Part shown: in pieces, positions 63,070 to 64,000 of the stretch | How the letters are laid out: the number at the start of each line of letters is the position of its first letter | Numbering within the stretch: position 1 is the stretch's first letter | Origin: an uncultured Paracoccaceae bacterium | GTDB taxonomy: Bacteria > Pseudomonadota > Alphaproteobacteria > Rhodobacterales > Rhodobacteraceae | Length of the DNA stretch: 64,000 nt | Direction: 5' to 3' | NCBI GenBank assembly: GCA_943787985.1 | Contig: CALSOO010000004.1 | Span: forward strand, 1,116,001 to 1,180,000 | Translations under genes and position numbers: made by a program | Notes under the pieces: model-generated | Seen by the model: only the letters and a program-made list of their open reading frames with translations | The model's database searches: none | Told to the model about the DNA's origin: nothing

Positions 63070-64000
63070 GTGGTGGCCTGCGCCGCCTAGGCGAGGATGT
63101 GACCGAAGAATTGGAATACGTTCCGGGCCGGTTCATCGTGAACCGCATTGTGCGACCACGCTTTGCCTGCTCGGGCTGTGAGGCGTTCACACAGGCCGCA
63201 TTGCCATCGCGCCCCATCGAACGGGGCCGCCCCGGTCCGGGTTTGCTGGCGCATGTGTTGGTCAACAAATACGCAGACCACCTGCCGCTCTATCGCCAGC
63301 GCGGCATCTTTGAGCGCGATGGAATCGACATTGACCGCTCCACCCTGGCCGATTGGGTTGGCAAATCCACAGCGTTGCTGGAACCGCTGGCGGATGCCAT
63401 TGGCCGCCATGTTCTTTCAGGGCAAGCGATCTTTGCCGATGACACGCCCGTTAAGATGCTGGCCCCCGGCACCGGCAAGACAGCGACGGCACGATTGTGG
63501 GTCTATGGTCGGGATGAGAGGCCTTGGAGCAGCGACGTTCCACCCGCCAGCTGGTATCAGTTCTCTCCAGACCGCAAAGGGCAGCACCCAAAGGATCATC
63601 TCGCAAGATACCAAGGTTGGATGCATGCGGACGGCTATGCCGGGTTCGAGGATCTCTATCGTTCTGGTGATATCCATGAAGTCGCCTGCATGGCCCATGT
63701 CAGGCGCAAATTTGTGGATGTTCACCGCGCTCAAGGTTCTGCCATCGCAGATGAAGCCATCCAGCGCATCGCGCAGCTCTACGCGGTAGAGAAAGAGGCA
63801 CGCGGGTCACCACCAGGCAGGCGCGCCGAACTCCGGCAAACCAAGGCAAAACCGATCTTCGATGATCTGGAGACTTGGTTGCATGCGCAACTCCCCAGCA
63901 TCTCCGGCAAATCGCCGCTGGCGGGGGCAATCCGCTATGCCCTCACCCGCATGGTGCGGCTGAGACCCTATCTCGATCACGGCATTCTCGAACTCGACAA
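63070..64000 (+). pseudogene. IS66 transposase TnpC fragment, runs off the window
   Basis: From 63072 one plus-strand frame reads [20 protein letters not shown], then FIVNRIVRPRFACSGCEAFT and [29 protein letters not shown], and continues to the last base. It corresponds to TnpC residues from about 130 onward. The N-terminal part is absent; the IS21 end lies immediately before. It resembles, but is distinct from, the IS66 TnpC at 57-58.5 kb (about two-thirds identical by eye). Opposite orientation to that copy. Confidence 0.85.

Overview
The window reads as chromosome of an alphaproteobacterium of the family Rhodobacteraceae, most likely the Roseobacter group. The evidence is the housekeeping content (an ALAS-type hemA, ispG, glnE, bpt and a single-frame prfB), several small protein families typical of that family (the RSP_2648-type PIN protein, DUF2852, a DUF6778-like lipoprotein), and an alphaproteobacterial-looking leader-peptide attenuator in front of the acetolactate synthase gene. 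Genus cannot be fixed from the sequence alone.

Layout. 0-8 kb: tail of a DUF4442 protein, tRNA-Asp, an LRR membrane-anchored protein, a sulfotransferase and a glycosyltransferase, a NicO-type metal exporter with its DUF1007 partner, a fluoroacetate-dehalogenase-like hydrolase and an M20 dipeptidase. 8-23 kb: core genes hemA, a RodZ-like protein, ispG, a histidine kinase, dsbA-like and M48 protease genes, an aminotransferase, a cell-wall amidase, PBP1A, prfB and an amidase. 23-31 kb: a truncated DUF2189 gene facing a Rieske oxygenase operon, an HTH regulator, and the acetolactate synthase genes, with a hybrid histidine kinase lying between the small- and large-subunit genes. The large-subunit gene is preceded by a leader peptide (branched-chain residues LVVIV), an antiterminator and a terminator. 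31-38.6 kb: a Cache-domain kinase and LuxR-type regulator divergent from a tripartite TRAP transporter. All three TRAP genes carry single-base frameshifts (about twelve in 2.7 kb), and a scar downstream joins fragments of a 2-oxoglutarate oxygenase and CcdA.

38.6-55.5 kb is again intact: bpt, an RDD protein, DUF2852, YbaK, glnE, a lipoprotein, RlmI, a PIN protein, a one-haem periplasmic cytochrome, an SDR, a sulfatase-fold hydrolase, a TetR/flavin-oxidoreductase pair around a perfect 16-bp palindrome, and a coupled three-gene operon of two related Cys-rich secreted proteins plus an SCO protein. 55.5-64 kb is a degraded mobile region: an operon of low-GC orphan genes cut by an IS66 element, a tyrosine integrase with a stop codon and a frameshift whose C-terminus runs in frame into IS66 tnpB, a mobC-like gene cut by a complete IS21 element with recognisable ends, and a second IS66 transposase fragment that continues off the window.

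The observations most worth following are the ilv attenuator, the frameshift cluster limited to the TRAP operon, the Cys-rich/SCO operon, and the nested IS/integrase architecture. No CRISPR array, and no complete anti-phage system of a known type, was recognised.
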